Positions 48,501 through 63,500 are shown, numbered from the stretch's first letter. The stretch: DNA of 64,000 bases from Isoetes taiwanensis (GCA_021234155.1 JAJEKV010000195.1:62001-126000), one strand, 5' to 3'. Notes: generated by a model not told the origin, from the letters alone. Translations and numbers: made by a program.

Positions 48501-51500
48501 TATGTTCCTCTAGATCGTTCTACTTGCTATATTATTAACTTGTTTATTCTTTTTTTTGTTTAAATTAAAAACTACGATTCCTCTTCCAGTATGACGAGAT
48601 CACAGACGAGGATAACCTGATGCGAGTCATGCATACGTACTTGGATGATTACAATGCTGTCAGTAGCAAGCAAATGAATCTGGTTTTATTCCAGTTTGCT
48701 ATTCAGCATATTGCACGTATTTGTCGTGTCATCAAACAACCTGGGGGCAATGCCTTGCTTGTAGGTGTGGGTGGTAGCGGAAGACAGAGCTTGGCAAGAC
48801 TGGCTGCCTTCATTGAAGGCTATGATATTTTTCAGGTTCAAATATGCTTTTGCATCCTTTCATCTGGAACTTATGTAACATTGACCATCCATGATCATCA
48901 TAGGAGCATGGAGTTTCTATACTCCTGCAGCATCTGATGAAATGTAATAGATGACGATATCCTGAGAATCCTAGACTTGATTGATGATGTTCAAGATTGT
49001 GCTTGCCGTAGTGTTCTTTTTAATGCTTTTTTTGAAAACACGTCTGATGCTTTTGAAACTATTGCAGGTAGAAATTGCAAAAAACTATGGGATGTCTGAA
49101 TGGAGGGAAGATTTGGGAATAATGCTTAGAAAAGCAGGAGAACAAGACAAGCAAATTATGTTTCTATTTGTTGACACCCAAATCAAGTTAGAAGGCTTTG
49201 TAGAAGATATAAATTCACTTCTGAATACTGGCGAGGTGACACCTCTATCCATGCTATCAGCATTTGTAACATCGTTGTTTTTTTAAGGTGAAAACAGTGT
49301 GGTATAAAATATTCTCTTGATATTAATATGGACATTATTGTTAATCAATCTCCTTGAGATGGGGGAAGAAGAGAATGCAGAGATTGTTTTTAACATCAAG
49401 ATGTGGTTGGTCTAGGTTCCCAATCTTTATGATTCAGCCGATGTAGGAGCGATATGTGAGAGTGTACGTCCTCGGGCAAAGCGTGCTAAGAGAGATGGTT
49501 CCCGTGCAGAACTATATTCCTTCTTTGTGGACGAATGTTCAAGAAACTTGAGGATAGCATTGGTGTGCTGCAAATGTCTTCTGTATCGAATTAAACCGAA
49601 TTATCTATACATGAGCTAATCATCTTCTTCCACGTCTCAGGCATTTAGTCCTATTGGTGGTGCTTTTAGGGATCGATTACGCAAATTCCCGTCACTTGTC
49701 AATTGTTGCACAATTGACTGGTTCAGTGGTTGGCCTGTTGAGGTATAAGAAATATTTACTCATCACTCAGTATATGGTATTCAAGCGAGTAATGATAAGA
49801 TCTTTTTGTCTCTAGGCCTTGCGCTCCGTAGCAGTACGTTTCATTGATGATATTAACGTTGATAGAAGCTTGTTCAGTGGTATCGTCGACATGAGTGTTC
49901 ATTTCCACACTTCAGTTCAGGTAAGGCTTTTACTGTCACAAATGGTGGGTACTAATTGATGAGGTGGCACATAAGCTGGAAGAGTTGTTAGAAGTTACTG
50001 AGAATTAGACATTTTAGGCTGGAGGGCACGCACATTCCATAAAAGAACACGCACATTCTATAAAGGTGTTTCCTTATATGAATTCAGCCGCTCCACAGAG
50101 TTGTCTTCCAGAAGGAAATTTAAATTTCAATGCTTCAGCTGATGGTTTTATTGGCCTGGCTATCTTGAATACGGGTTAAGGAAGGTATATACCATATTTC
50201 ACCATCGAGGTGCAACCTCAGCATCAAATCCTCATAGGCTTGGATGGATGAGGTGATGCATAAGGTAGAAGAGTTGTTGGAAGTTAATGGCTAGAACTAG
50301 ATGTTATGCTAGACGTTAGAAAGGACATGCACATCCTATAAAGGTGCAATGTAATCTCTTCTCAGATGAATTGAGCCATTCTTTTGCATGCTCCACGAGT
50401 TCTCTCTTGCTTCTCTGATAGATCACTGAATGAAACAACTAACAAAACATGGAATTTGTGATTTTGGTAATCACTGTTGATGCTTTTAGGACCTTACCGT
50501 GCAATATTTTACTACAATGCGTCGCTATGCATATGTCACGCCAACAAGCTTTTTGGAGCTTATCAATCTATTTAAGAAGCTTCTAGAGAAAAAGCAAGAG
50601 GAGATAAGCGGCTACAAACATAGGTATACTGTATACTCAAATATATCTTCCTAAATGAAAGTTATAGTCGAATGAAGAAAATTTAATGTTGGCAAAGTTC
50701 CCTATTAAATGTTCATTGATTCAGCAATTCAGTCAAGCTCATTTATTTATGGATTCACCAGCTGTAGCTTGAACGGTTGCTGCCATGCTAAAGATTATTC
50801 CTAACATTTTATTTACGAGCCTATTCATATAATTCTGTCAGTTGTAGATAACAGGTTCTGTTGGCAACTTTGGCAGGTACGAGATGGGATTGCAAAAATT
50901 GGAGAGTTCAGCTCGTGACGTGAATGTTATGCAAGCTGAATTGGAAGAACTTCAACCAAAGCTAGTCAGGTCAACTGAAGAAGTTTTGGAGCTTCTGAAA
51001 GTAAGCATACTTTTCGTAATAGATCAGAGTAGTGTCTCTATTTGGAATTAGGTCATTAGGAGAGAAAAAGTGAAGCGCCTAAATGTATTAGAATTTGATA
51101 AAGGTATTAATAACAGTTGTGATTTCAAGTAGCCAACTTATGATGTCGCAGCTCTATCCTAGCAATTGACAGGGAGATGATGACGTGCAAGATAATACCC
51201 AGTCATGTTCATTAAGGCAAGATTGAGAATTTCCTTCTTCTAACAGTCCCATTCGTTATAACCTAGGGATGGACTGACAGGGCTGAACCTTGGGCCTCTG
51301 GCGTGCATGCTGATCCTTCTCACTACAGTCGAACTGCCCCATTCTGTCCTTTTCGTAGTGTGCCATTATCCCACGTCATTAAGTCTACCTGGAGCCCATT
51401 TATGTCAGCTGTCCATGGATAAGCTGAACATTGACATAATTCAACACTGGTCTTGATTTATATTTCAAAAGTTTTCAGCTATTTTTAGCACTTCAGAGTA

Positions 51501-54500
51501 TCTGTACAGGATGGATTTTTCTCCATTTCTATCAAAGTTAACGTAATTAAAAGTTCATTATGACAATGTTTAACCAGACACATAATTCAATAAGCTCACT
51601 TCTTTTAGCTTTATATCTTATCAATTATGAACGTGACAATCAAGGAGGAATCATTAAGGACTTGTTTGTACGTTTTTATAGATTATTGATAAGGAAACAG
51701 CTGAAGCAAATGAAGTCAGAGAAGTAGTGATGGTAGAAGAAGCAGCGGCTAGTATAAAGGCGGCAGAAGCCAAGGCGATCAAAGATGACACTGAAGCGGA
51801 ATTAGCAGCTGCTATGCCTATGTTAGAAGCTGCCCTGAAGGTACCCTGAACCATTAAGGATCTTGTTATACTTAATAGATCACCGTTATTTTAGATGGTC
51901 CCAAAGTGGTGCCAACTTTAACGGAAGTATACATACTAGTGTCTCCTTTGCAGCTCATTTCTATGAGATACACGTGGTTGGTTTGGGTTCAAATCGCATA
52001 ACTGGACTTCCTGTGTCCTGGCTAACAGGAAGAACTAAAATGATTGCTCTCATCTAGGTCTACTATAAGTAATTAAGTTAGAAAGAAGGGAAGAAGAAAA
52101 GATAGGTTTTACTAAGCATGACGCCAAAGATACAAATAGATTCTTCTTAAGAAGCTGAAGCAAAATATGTGTGTGATGTCTACTCCTTTGATGTCTGCTC
52201 TCGTTATTCTTTGGGAAACCTTAAAGGCCATAGCCCAGTGGGTTATTTCCATTTCACTGTTGCTTGAGCAAAACTCTACTGCATTTAGTAATTGGTTTAA
52301 CTGATCACAGCAACAAGGGATAAGAGAAATTTTCAGAACTAATTGCCATCTTGATGAATTTCATTTTCCTGGGTGGAACAGGCGCTGGATACACTCACTA
52401 AGAGTGATATTTCAGAGTTGAAAGGCATGAAGAGTCCTCCAGCAGCAGTAAAACTTGTGATCGAAGCTGTTTGCATCATGAAAAACATCAAGCCAACAAG
52501 AATGAAGGATCCGGGTGGAACAGGGAAGGTATATTTCCAATATAGAACTCTGTCGAATAAGAAACTGTACTGGGCTAATTCTTTTCCTTCCAAACTCCGT
52601 TAAAAATTTAGATGGTGGACGACTATTGGGAGAGCAGTAAAAAGATGTTGGCAGATGCTGATTTTTTGAAGAGCTTGAGGGAATATGACAAGGACAACAT
52701 TTCACCGTCTACTATTTTAAAGATTCGGCCGTATGTCTCTTCCCCTCTCTATCTATGGGAATGTTTATGTTAAGATAATTTAGTGAAAGTATTAGCCAGG
52801 ATAATGTCAAAGCCATACAACCTCGTGCCTAGAGGAACCACACCAATCCATCCCGAACTTGGTGAAATCATTGCGACAACAATTGTAGAAGATCCTCCTG
52901 TTGGAACATTGTTAACCCTATGTTAACCTATGTGGACGTTAGGTCACATGTATGGTCAAAGGTCAAAGTCACATGGGAGACTAGGTAGGTGGACATCACA
53001 TGTTAAGACTAGTTAGGTAGTCACATCATAGTTAGGTAGGAAGTCTCTTATCATATATATGTAACATCAACGTGAAAGAAAAGTAGCTCATGTTTCCATT
53101 TCTCTTTCTCTCTCTCCTCCTGATCCTCCAACATGGTATCAGAGCCAAGGGGCTTAGATCAGGATTGATCTATAGTGAGTGGATTCTCACTACTTTGCTG
53201 CAAGGAGGAGTAGAATCACAGAAGATCAATTGTTTGCTGCTGCAGGTTGTTCTTGAAGTCTTTGGGTGAAGCCCAAATCCATTTCATGTGATTTGAAGGT
53301 GGTTGAAGGATATTTCTGTTTCTTTCTTCTAGATTCAGCTATACCAGTTTGAATCTCATGGATCCCTTCAAATTTTCCAAAGATCCCATGCTCACCCCAA
53401 GCAATTGGTATGTTTGGGCAGACTTTTTTGAGAATTTTATGATCACTAACAATCTTGGGGCTGTTTTTGATCCTGCTTGGGATAAGGCAAAAGATGCCAA
53501 GTCCACTGAGTTAGATAGGAGGGCTCTAGCCTATCTTAAACTCCTTGTATCCCCTTCTATAAGGATCAGGCTCAGACCGTTATCCAGTTTCAAAGAAGCA
53601 TGGAAAGAGTTGGAGAACTCTTACGCTTACACAGGTCTCTCAACTCAGCTTGTCGTCAAGAAAAAGATTGAGACGACTTTGCTGACTTCTTGTTCAAATA
53701 TGACTGAATATTTGGAGAAAATGGAAGCTCTAAGATTGGAGCTTATTGCTGCCGGAGGAAAGATGGAAGATCTGGATCTTATCCAATGCATTTTGATCAA
53801 TCTTCCTCTTGAGTATGCCATGTTATCCTCTCAAATCCGACATGCTAAGGAGCCTGATTTCCTTGAAGTTAAGGGAATGCTAATTCAAGAGGAGTCTCAC
53901 ATCAAGGCCCTCAAGAGTAATGGGGCTGGAATACTAGGTGAAAAAGCTTTGGTTTCAGACCATAAAGCAAAAAATTCTACAAAGAATTCAAGTAGAAGAG
54001 CAATCGAATGCTATTATTGTCACAAGTTGGGGCATATTGCAAAGGATTGCCATGCTAAGCAAAGGAAAGATGCTAAGGATGCCAGGCAAAAGAAGGCAAG
54101 CACATCCGAAAGCAAAGCAAAATCTGAAAAATCTAATTTGGCAGCCTGCACCGAGATCTTAGAATCTAATGCAGAGTTTCTTTGCATGGCAGTTCACACG
54201 AGCATTCCACGCATTCCACAGGGGCACTGGATACTTGATTCAGGTGCCACAAGTCACATGTCCGGAGATTCTACTGTATTCCAGCACCTACATAAGGAGC
54301 AGAAAGGCGAAGTCCAGCTAGGGGATGGTTTCTCTCATCCAATTCAAGGCAAAGGTCTAGTCACCTTGGATTTAGGTGATGGCATGTTGAAAGCAATCAG
54401 GGACGTCATGTATGTGCCTGAGTTGGCAACAAATTTACTCTCTATTTCGCAAATGGATTTATTTGGCAGATTTGTTCTCTTTGGAGGTGGCAAAGCAGTC

Positions 54501-57500
54501 ATCTATGATGCACATCCCAAGGATGATCCAGCAGCACAAGAATTAGCGCATGGCAAGTTGCACAATGGGCTTTATAAGCTGGACCAAGTTGAAGCTATGA
54601 ATCATGCGCTCATCCACCAACATAATAGCCTTGAAGAGCTATGGCACAACAGGTTAGGCCATTTCAATTGCAAATATATCCACATGTTGCGCAGGAAAAA
54701 CATGGTGCGGGGTTTGCCTAATTTGAAAGATGTGGATCTTCATTGCAATGCTTGTTCTCTTGCCAAACAGTCCCAAGTTCCATATCCAAAAGTTCTTTGA
54801 GCATAGAGCCTCTCGGCCGTTTGAAATCATCCACTCGGATCTCTCATATGAAAGTCAAAAGCATAGGAGGCTCCGGTGTACTTTATGACCCTTATTGATG
54901 ACTTCTCTCGCTTTACTTGGGTATTTCCTCTAATGTATAAGTCCCAAGTCTTTGAATCATTTCGAAGTTTCATCAAATGGTTGATAAACATTTTGAGATG
55001 ACCATAAAGTATCTTAGAAGTGATAATGGTGGAGAGTATGTGTCTCAATCTTTCTCAAACTTTCTAGATGCTTCGGAATAGAAAGGAGCTGATTGTTCCC
55101 TATGCTCACCCTCAAAATGGGGTAGGCGAGAGAAGAAATCGCATCATCTTAGATTTGGCAAGATCTATGACTGCCCATGCGGTCTACTACCAAAATCTTT
55201 TTATCGCTGAGGTCATTGTTAATACTGCAGTCTACATCATGAACAGGGGCTCCCACTAAGGTCATTGCGGATATGACACCTTATGAAGCTCTATATGGCG
55301 AAAAACCAGATCTGTCACACTTGAGGACATTTGGATGTCTAGCGTATGCCACTTTATCCTTGGAGGAGGTCAAGAAGTTGGGTAAGGCGATAATAGATCA
55401 ATCAAGGCAATTTTAAGTAGGCTATCCGCCTCGATGATGCCTACAAGCTATATGATCCTGTAAAAGGAAGATGTTCCTCGGCAGGTCCGTTCACTTTGTT
55501 GAACATGCACGGTACAATGATGACGTACCTTGGGATATCAATGATGCTTCCTTGTTTGACCAGGATTGGTCAATCACTTCGCCAATCAAGAATGTACAAG
55601 AAGAGCCACATTCATCAACTTTGCAAGTATTTCCTCTATTGGCTGATATTCGGACACAAGAAGAAGCGGGGCGGGGCAACCAAGACACTTTGGAAGAGCG
55701 AGGGGAGGAACGAAAGACATTTTGGAATCTTGGTTTGAAGATTCGGGGAAGTTCAACCCGGCAACCTCTCCCTGAGGGGATCCGAGGTAGGATTACCTCC
55801 ACAAGATGATCTTTTCAAACTTGAAACACCTCAAACATCAAATGTCGAGGAGACTTTACAAGAGTTAGAAAGCTCCCAAAAAGTACTCTAGTCTGCGCCT
55901 CAAGTGGCCTTGAGGAGGTCAATTTAGGATAAGCAACATCTTGAAGGGTCCACAATGTAACATGGCTTTAATGGCCAAGATCGTGTATAATACTCATGAT
56001 CCTGTACATTTTGAAGATGCATGCAAGGCTGACCATTGGAGAACTGCCATGCAAGAGGAGATCAGTATGCTTGACAAGCAAGAAACATGGGAATTGATCC
56101 CGCTACCTCCAGGTAAGCATGCTATAGGTTGCAAATGGGTTTTCAAAACTAAATTTGCTGCTGATGGATCTCTAGCTAAGCATAAAGCGCGCCTTGTAGC
56201 TAAGGGGTACTCACAAAAGTATGGAATTGATTACGATGAGGTATTTGCCCCTGTAGCTCGTTTGTCCTCTATTCGGGCAATTATAGCATTGGCTGCAGCT
56301 AAAGGCTGGCCAATATTTCACATGGATTTTAAAGGTGCATTCCTTCATGGGAATCTACAAGAAGAGGTTTTCATGCAGCAACCTCAAGGGTTTGCTAAAA
56401 AGGGGCAAGAACATCTTGTATGCAAGTTGAAGAAGAGCTTATATGGCTTGAAACAAGCCCCTAGATGCTGGAATCAGAAAATTCATGCCTTCCTTTTGCA
56501 TGCAGGATTTCAGCAAAGCTCAGCAGATTCTAACGTCTATGTTAGATGTGGTCCTAATCAAGAGATTTGCATCATAGTTCTTTATGTGGATGATCTCTTG
56601 ATTACAGGGGGAGCAGCACAGCTAATAGATCAAACAAAGGTAACTCGCAAATGTAAATTTGATATGACCGATCTAGGACTGCTCCACTTATATTTAGGGC
56701 TTGAAGTTTGGCAAATGCCGGATGGCATCTATTTATCTCAACAAAAGTATATCCGGATATACTTCAAAAGTGGAATATGAGCAATGCCAAACCGGTCCTC
56801 AAGATTACTATAAATTTAGGTACCAAGCTTCATCTTGAATCTGACGGCAACTCTTGTGACAAGATTACTTTATACCAAAGTCTTGTTGGAAGTCTCCGCT
56901 CTACTTGATCGCAACACGCAACACGACACGATTTATGTGTTTTGCGCTTAATCTTCTTTCCGGTACATGCAAAGGCCTACACAATTACATTGGAAGGCGC
57001 CCAAGCATGTCTTGGCCTACCTTCAAGGCACGTTACAAGAAGGATTATTTTACGTAAAATCGAAATTGATAGCTGCACCCGTCTTTGTTGATGCTTTGAT
57101 TATGCGGGTTGTGAAGACACTTTCGAAGGTCCACAACGGGGATCATGTCTTCACTTGGGCCTAATGTGTTCAATTGGATGTCAAAGCGACAAACCATCGT
57201 TTCTATCGGCGCACTACCGAGGCTGAATTCAAAGCCCTTTTCGGCGGAGTCACGGGGAAGCACTTTGGTTCTGAAGTTGTGGAAGGATCTTAAAGTTCCC
57301 ATCACGTAAGCCACAATTGTACAAATGACAATCGAGTACTATTCAGCTAGTATTCAATCCGGTTTTCCATGCAAGAACCAAGCATCTTGATGCACATCTT
57401 CTCTTCGCGACGAAACGGTTTTGGCTTCGAGTTGGTTTTGTCTTCCTGTTCAACACAACATCAGCTAGCAGATATGTTTACCAAACCTTTGGCTAGTGCC

Positions 57501-60500
57501 AAACTAAGTAAGTTCAAGGAGCAGCTAGGGATGGTGAAATTCCAGCTTAAGGGAGAGCAACATGCAGTAAGCTGAAATTTTGAAGTCCACATAGGTTTAA
57601 GGGAGAGTGTTGGAACATTGTTAACCCTATGTTAACCTATGTGGACGTTAGGTCACATGTATGGTCAAAGGTCAAAGTCACATGGGAGACTAGGTAGGTG
57701 GACATCACATGTTAAGACTAGTTAGGTAGTCACATCATAGTTAGGTAGGAAGTCTCTTATCATATATATGTAACATCAACGTGAAAGAAAAGTAGCTCAT
57801 GTTTCCATTTCTCTTTCTCTCTCTCCTCCTGATCCTCCAACACCTCCAAGCACGATATTGCCAATCTTTGCTGATGGTGAACCTCTACTGTGTTGTAAAA
57901 GATCCTTGAAATAGGATCTTGCCAACCTTACTTTTAACTAGTGGCCAATTATGATGGAGAGGATGTTAGGTACATATGTTGGGCCCTAGGTCATATAGGT
58001 GTATTACGTACAAGCTTGTAGCTATTGCATCAATTCGCACGGGGTTCCACAGGCTACGGATTGAGACAGGTAGATGGGAGCGGCCGCAATTGCCGCGAGA
58101 AGCGAGACTATGTGCCTGTTGCCAGTTACATGTTATTGAAGATGAAAGCCATAATCTTCTGAGTTGCCCTGCTTTTGAGATAGTCCGGAATCATTTTTTG
58201 ACCTTAGCATTCCATTCCACGCTTCCACAACTTCTCAGAGCACCATCTGTGCATGACTTGGCCTTATACATACTTGAGGTTCTAGATAAACGTGCCTTAT
58301 ACATACTTGAGGTTCTAGATAAACGTGCCTTATACATACTTGAGGTTCTAGATAAACGTCTGCAATTACTGAGCCCTCAGTAGTCATTATCTCCGCTTGT
58401 CTAGTATCATCATTACTGCAAAGGTTTTTCCCTTGAAAACCTTTCGAGGCAGGGGTTTTTTAATCCTGGTAGTAATGATTGTACTAGCCCATTGTATGGG
58501 TCCCATGACCTATTGGTCTTCGTGGACGTTAAAAAATCTATTCTATTCTATTCTATTCTATTCGTACATATGTTGGGGCACGTAACATACCTATATGATA
58601 TAGGGTCATGGCCTCGAGAGCCCAACATATGTATATATATAAGTGATTGGATGATACACAAATTAGGTTAAGGCTTCAGGTGATGAGGACAAATATGAAA
58701 ATGTTAGGCGGGGTTTTGAGGGGGGAGGGCAAATGCTCTCGAGTTTGGTCATACCCTAACTTGAATTTTATGGTCTATGTGGGAACATGAATAGAAAAGT
58801 GGACATACAAAGGAAGGAGGGTTGTGAATCATGTCATGGGAACAACTACATTGTGGCTACATGTTATTGGAACAAGTACATTGTGATTCCAAGGGAGAAA
58901 TAGAATATGTATCTATTTGCTCACGTAAACCTTGGAGAGACTAATACGTATTTAAAAGACACAAATTTCTATGTCTAGAAAGAAAGCGCACCACAATGAG
59001 TCATATATTTAGTAGCATCCCTACACTACTAATGAAGGCCGTAAATTCCAAGTTGGAGAAGCAAATGTCTCCTATGCAATGGATGCTTCATGGTGATACA
59101 CTTGCCCTTTGATCTTCGACTTTGAGAAATCAAACGAAGGAACCCCAAAGCTTCAACATTGCAGATTGGGATTAAATCTTAGAGGGATGAGGTACCAATG
59201 AGTGTGGTATTATCAACCAATAACATATATGATTTTGCACACATTCGATAGTCATGTAGAAAAAAATATAAGATGGAACAAATGAGCAAGCAATCTAAGG
59301 CAAAATCAATGAGAAATGCGTCTTGCACATCTCATAGATATGAAATGCTCCTCGTGCTTGAAATCCAAGTTACAATTTAATAACAATGACAATATTTTAA
59401 GGTTTTGGATTTGTTGATAGGGATGGCATTATTTGGCAAGCATTTAGCATTCATCTTGCAATCATCTTTTTGTTCTAACATATACGATATCTTTTCAAAT
59501 TCTAGCTTTAGAAGATCATTATAACTACTAATTTCTTTAATGTTAATTGTGAATAAAAAAAGGGAATAATGGCGTGAGTTTGGGTTGAAGTTTAGGTGTT
59601 TCCATATGAATAAGCACTTATATAATGTTGGTGCAAGAAAAGCACCAAAATCCTCAATATAAATTAAACTATCTTCAAGACTCTTATCTTCTAATGTTGC
59701 ATCAATATACACTGCAGATATATAGCAAATCCTGATATGGAACCAACAAAGATATTAGTTGTTTCTAAAGCAGCATATGGTTTGTGCTCATGGATCATTG
59801 CAATGGAATCATATGACAAAGTTGCAAAGGTAGTTGCTCCAAAGCAAGCTGCGCTTAAGGTTGCAGAAGCAGAGTATGAAGAGGTGATGTCAGCATTGCG
59901 AGTGAAGCAGGCTGCATTGCACAAGGTTTTATATCTCTTGTATATTACCTTTGCAGTGCTACAATACAATATAATACAATACAATACAATACAACCCAAT
60001 ACGGCTGATATGAGGCTACAACCCAATACGGCTGATATGAGGCTGTAACATACAAAAGACAACTTAATAAAGGTGCTATAAGACAATATGCTTATAAGGT
60101 GCTGAAACTAAACTACCAGCATGATTTTAGGTAGAAGAGCGATTAGCTGAGTTAGGTGCACAACTTAATGAAGCTCAATTTAAGAGGCAGAGTGTGGAGG
60201 ATGAAGCAAACCATTGCGCAACGAAAATCTCGCGTGCCAATCAGCTCATGGAAGGACTTGGAGGTGAAAAGGCAAGATGGACTGCCCAGGCTGAGAAGTT
60301 TGGAGAAACTTACATCAAATTAACAGGAGATATTCTACTTTCTGCTGGATTCATTGCATATCTAGGTGTTTTTACTCCAACTTTTAGAGACCAATGCTTG
60401 GAGGTTAGTAAAAGCTCTCCATAAGGGAAATTGACTCCACACTGTTGCAATCCGATTCTGATCATGTGTAACATGAAATATTGCAGAGCTGGCTTGCACT

Positions 60501-63500
60501 ATGTAAGCAGAAAAAGATTCCATGCTCTCCAGATTTTGTTCTTAGCAACATCCTTGCAGATCCAGTGCAAATCAGGGCTTGGAACATTGCTGGTTTACCA
60601 AAAGATCAGTGTTCAATAGATAATGGGACAATTATCACAAACACGCGACGGTGGACTTTAATGATTGATCCTCAGGTGCACTGAGAATAATTATCTGAAT
60701 TAGCAGTTTGTAAAAGAGAACTATGGCGATACATTCATTCACCAGAAAAAGATAATTATTGCATTTCGAAATTTTCAGCACTCTTTCATTTTGTTACAAT
60801 TATCCATTCCTTCAGTTAGTGAGGGGCTTAGTAATTCTTTTATTGTTACAAACAGGGTCAAGCAAATAAATGGATAAAAAATCTTGAAGGTCCTAATGAA
60901 TTGATCACCACGAAGCTCAGTGAAAGCGACTTCTTGAGAAAACTTGAAATTGGAATCCAGGTGAGTAATGTCAACAAATATCGTTAATAAACAGGATGTT
61001 GAAAATGTCTTAATGATGTATTCTTTCATCTTAATAAGGTAGTCTTGAAGATGTCTTCTCCCTGACCACTGTGCATGCATGTTTGCTTCAGTTTGGAAAG
61101 CCAGTATTGATAGAGAATATTGGAGATGAATTAGATCCAGCTATAGAGCCAATTTTGCTACAACAGACATTTAAGCAGAGTGGAACTCTATGCATACGTT
61201 TGGGAGATAACATAATAGAATACTCACCAAATTTCCGCCTGTACTTCACAACGAAACTCAGGAATCCGCATTACAGTCCTGAAACATCTGCCAAGGTAAA
61301 CGATCAAACAGTATGCTTTGTTAGCCATAATATGCTGCTAGACCTAAAATCTAACTGCCCATCATGTCTCAGGTAACGCTTATCAATTTTATGATCACCT
61401 CGGAGGGCTTGTTCGACCAACTCCTTGGAATAGCTGTTGCAAAAGAAAGGCCGGACTTGGAAGAAGAGAAGAACCAGCTTATTTTGCAGAGCGCAAGCAA
61501 TAAAAAACTACTGAAAGAAATTGAGGATAAAACCTTGGAAGTGCTATCACAAGAAGGCAACATTCTTGAAGATGAAACTGGAATCCAGGTAATGGCGATA
61601 TTTTGCTGAAGTATTGAATTATATTTTAATGTCCAGAGGGGCTGCGCTATTTATTGTTACCATTACTTGTACAACTACTGCCATAAACTGTGTTCAATTG
61701 CTACTGCCATAAGCTGTGTTCAATTGTGATATTTATGTATAGTATGTTTATAACAAATTAAATATTGTTTGGTCTTGTGGTAACACGTTAGTCCTAGAAT
61801 GCCTCGGGTTCCTAGTCAGAGTCGCATGCAACGTAGGGTGGTTGGGTCATGACCCAACAAAGCAATGTTGGTGTGGTGAACGTAAGGTGGTTGAGGTCAT
61901 GACCCAATAAAGAAACGTTGTGTGGTGTGTGTGTCATATGTTAAAATGGATGTTGCCAATCAATGTGGCATAACATACAAATTGTCTTCCTCTATGCTAT
62001 TCTAGAAAAGAGTAAATAAGTAAATTACTCTACAAACAGGTAAATAAGTAAATTTTTAGAGTAGGTATGCCAAGAAGAGCACAAACATCTTGAATTTTTT
62101 ACTTAACATCTTAGGAAAGAAACTACCCCACATGATGATGCCATCAACATGATGAATGTTGCCTATCTTGTTTTCATATTGTAATCAAGGGCTTTATTGC
62201 TTCTTTTATATCTTTGACATGACTTTTGAAGCACAACTGCAATAAAATTTTAGTTCTTTAACAAAACTCTCAATTTTTGACAATAATATATGATCTAGAC
62301 AATGGTTTTTCTTACAAACTTCCTTTTTCTAGGTGCTTTCCCAATCTAAAATATTGTCCGAAGATATCTCCAGCAAGCAAAAAGTTGCCGAAGCAACAGA
62401 AGTAAAAATTGATGAAGCTCGAAGTTTATACAAACCAGTTGCCAAACTCACTGCAATTCTATTTTTTTGCGTATCTGGTTTGTCCCCCACTCTTTGGATG
62501 CAATGCAAGGCATTTTTGGTGAAGGTTCCAAAGGCCTTACATTGCAATATATAGTTAGATAAATAATAATTTTAGACATTCAATTAGAAGGAAAAAAATT
62601 GTGATATTACTCCATGCCATCTCGACTGTATCTGTATCCGAGGACGATATCTCCCTTAACCATAAGAAGCATGTGTTTCAATTATATTCTTATAGATGGT
62701 AAACTAATTTCTTAAGTTGCACTTATCTAATTCTTTGTTAAAATATTTTTCAGATATGGCAAATATTGAGCCTATGTACCAATACTCCTTACCATGGTTT
62801 ATTGACTTATTTGAGTTCTCAATAAAAACCAGCGAGAAGTCCATAGATTTGCCAACTCGCCTCATAAATCTCAATCAACACTTCACATTTGCCTTGTATT
62901 GCAATGTATGTCGATCACTTTTTGAGAAAGACAAGCTGCTATTTGTTTTTGTCATGGCTATGAAAATCATGGGTGGAGAGGGCAAGATGGACCAAAATGA
63001 GGTGAAAATTGTTTTAGTTTGAAATGTTGTCTTCGTTTTGAGTTTCAAATTCTAAATTTTATCCTTTTTTTTTTTAATTTAACAGATACGATTCTTGATG
63101 ACTGGAGGAATTGTTCTAGATAAACAACCTGATAAACCAATTGGACAATCTTTGGATTGGCTCAGTGACAAAGCTTGGGGAGAAATATATCGCCTCGCAA
63201 AGGTAATATTAGTATGCAATTTTGTTTTGATGGCAATTTACAGAAATCTGGTCTAAGCATAGTCTTGTTCTTTATCTAGTTTGAAGCCTTCGCAGATCTG
63301 GACAAGAGCATTATAGAAAATGGCAGTAAATGGAAAGTCATTTTTGATAGTCCAGAACCACATGTAAGTTCCTCTTCTTATAGTTCATACCTTGTTTTGC
63401 ACTAATTAATGCAAAACAACGCCCCTCCACATAACAAGTTCTCTTTCCCTGCACATCTGATGTGGTGGTAAAAAATGCAGGTGGAGCGCCTTCCAGCACC

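Larger units (their letters stand above)
52899..57842 (+). mobile_element. Ty1/copia element with identical LTRs in dynein intron 43
   Basis: Two 235-bp LTRs (52899-53133 and 57608-57842) appear identical at every base I compared. Target duplications CCTCC stand at 52894-52898 and 57843-57847. The primer site TGGTATCAGAGCC begins at 53134 and the purine tract TTAAGGGAGAG ends at 57607. Gag-protease is one long open frame, but integrase, the end of reverse transcriptase and RNase H have many stops and shifts. Order and motifs are copia. It is inserted in the sense direction of the dynein gene. Transposition must have used proteins made by another copy if the lesions preceded insertion. Confidence 0.95.

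Noticed and set aside
51960-52000. GGTTCAAATC resembling a tRNA B box
   Set aside because: No A box at the right distance upstream and no acceptor stem.
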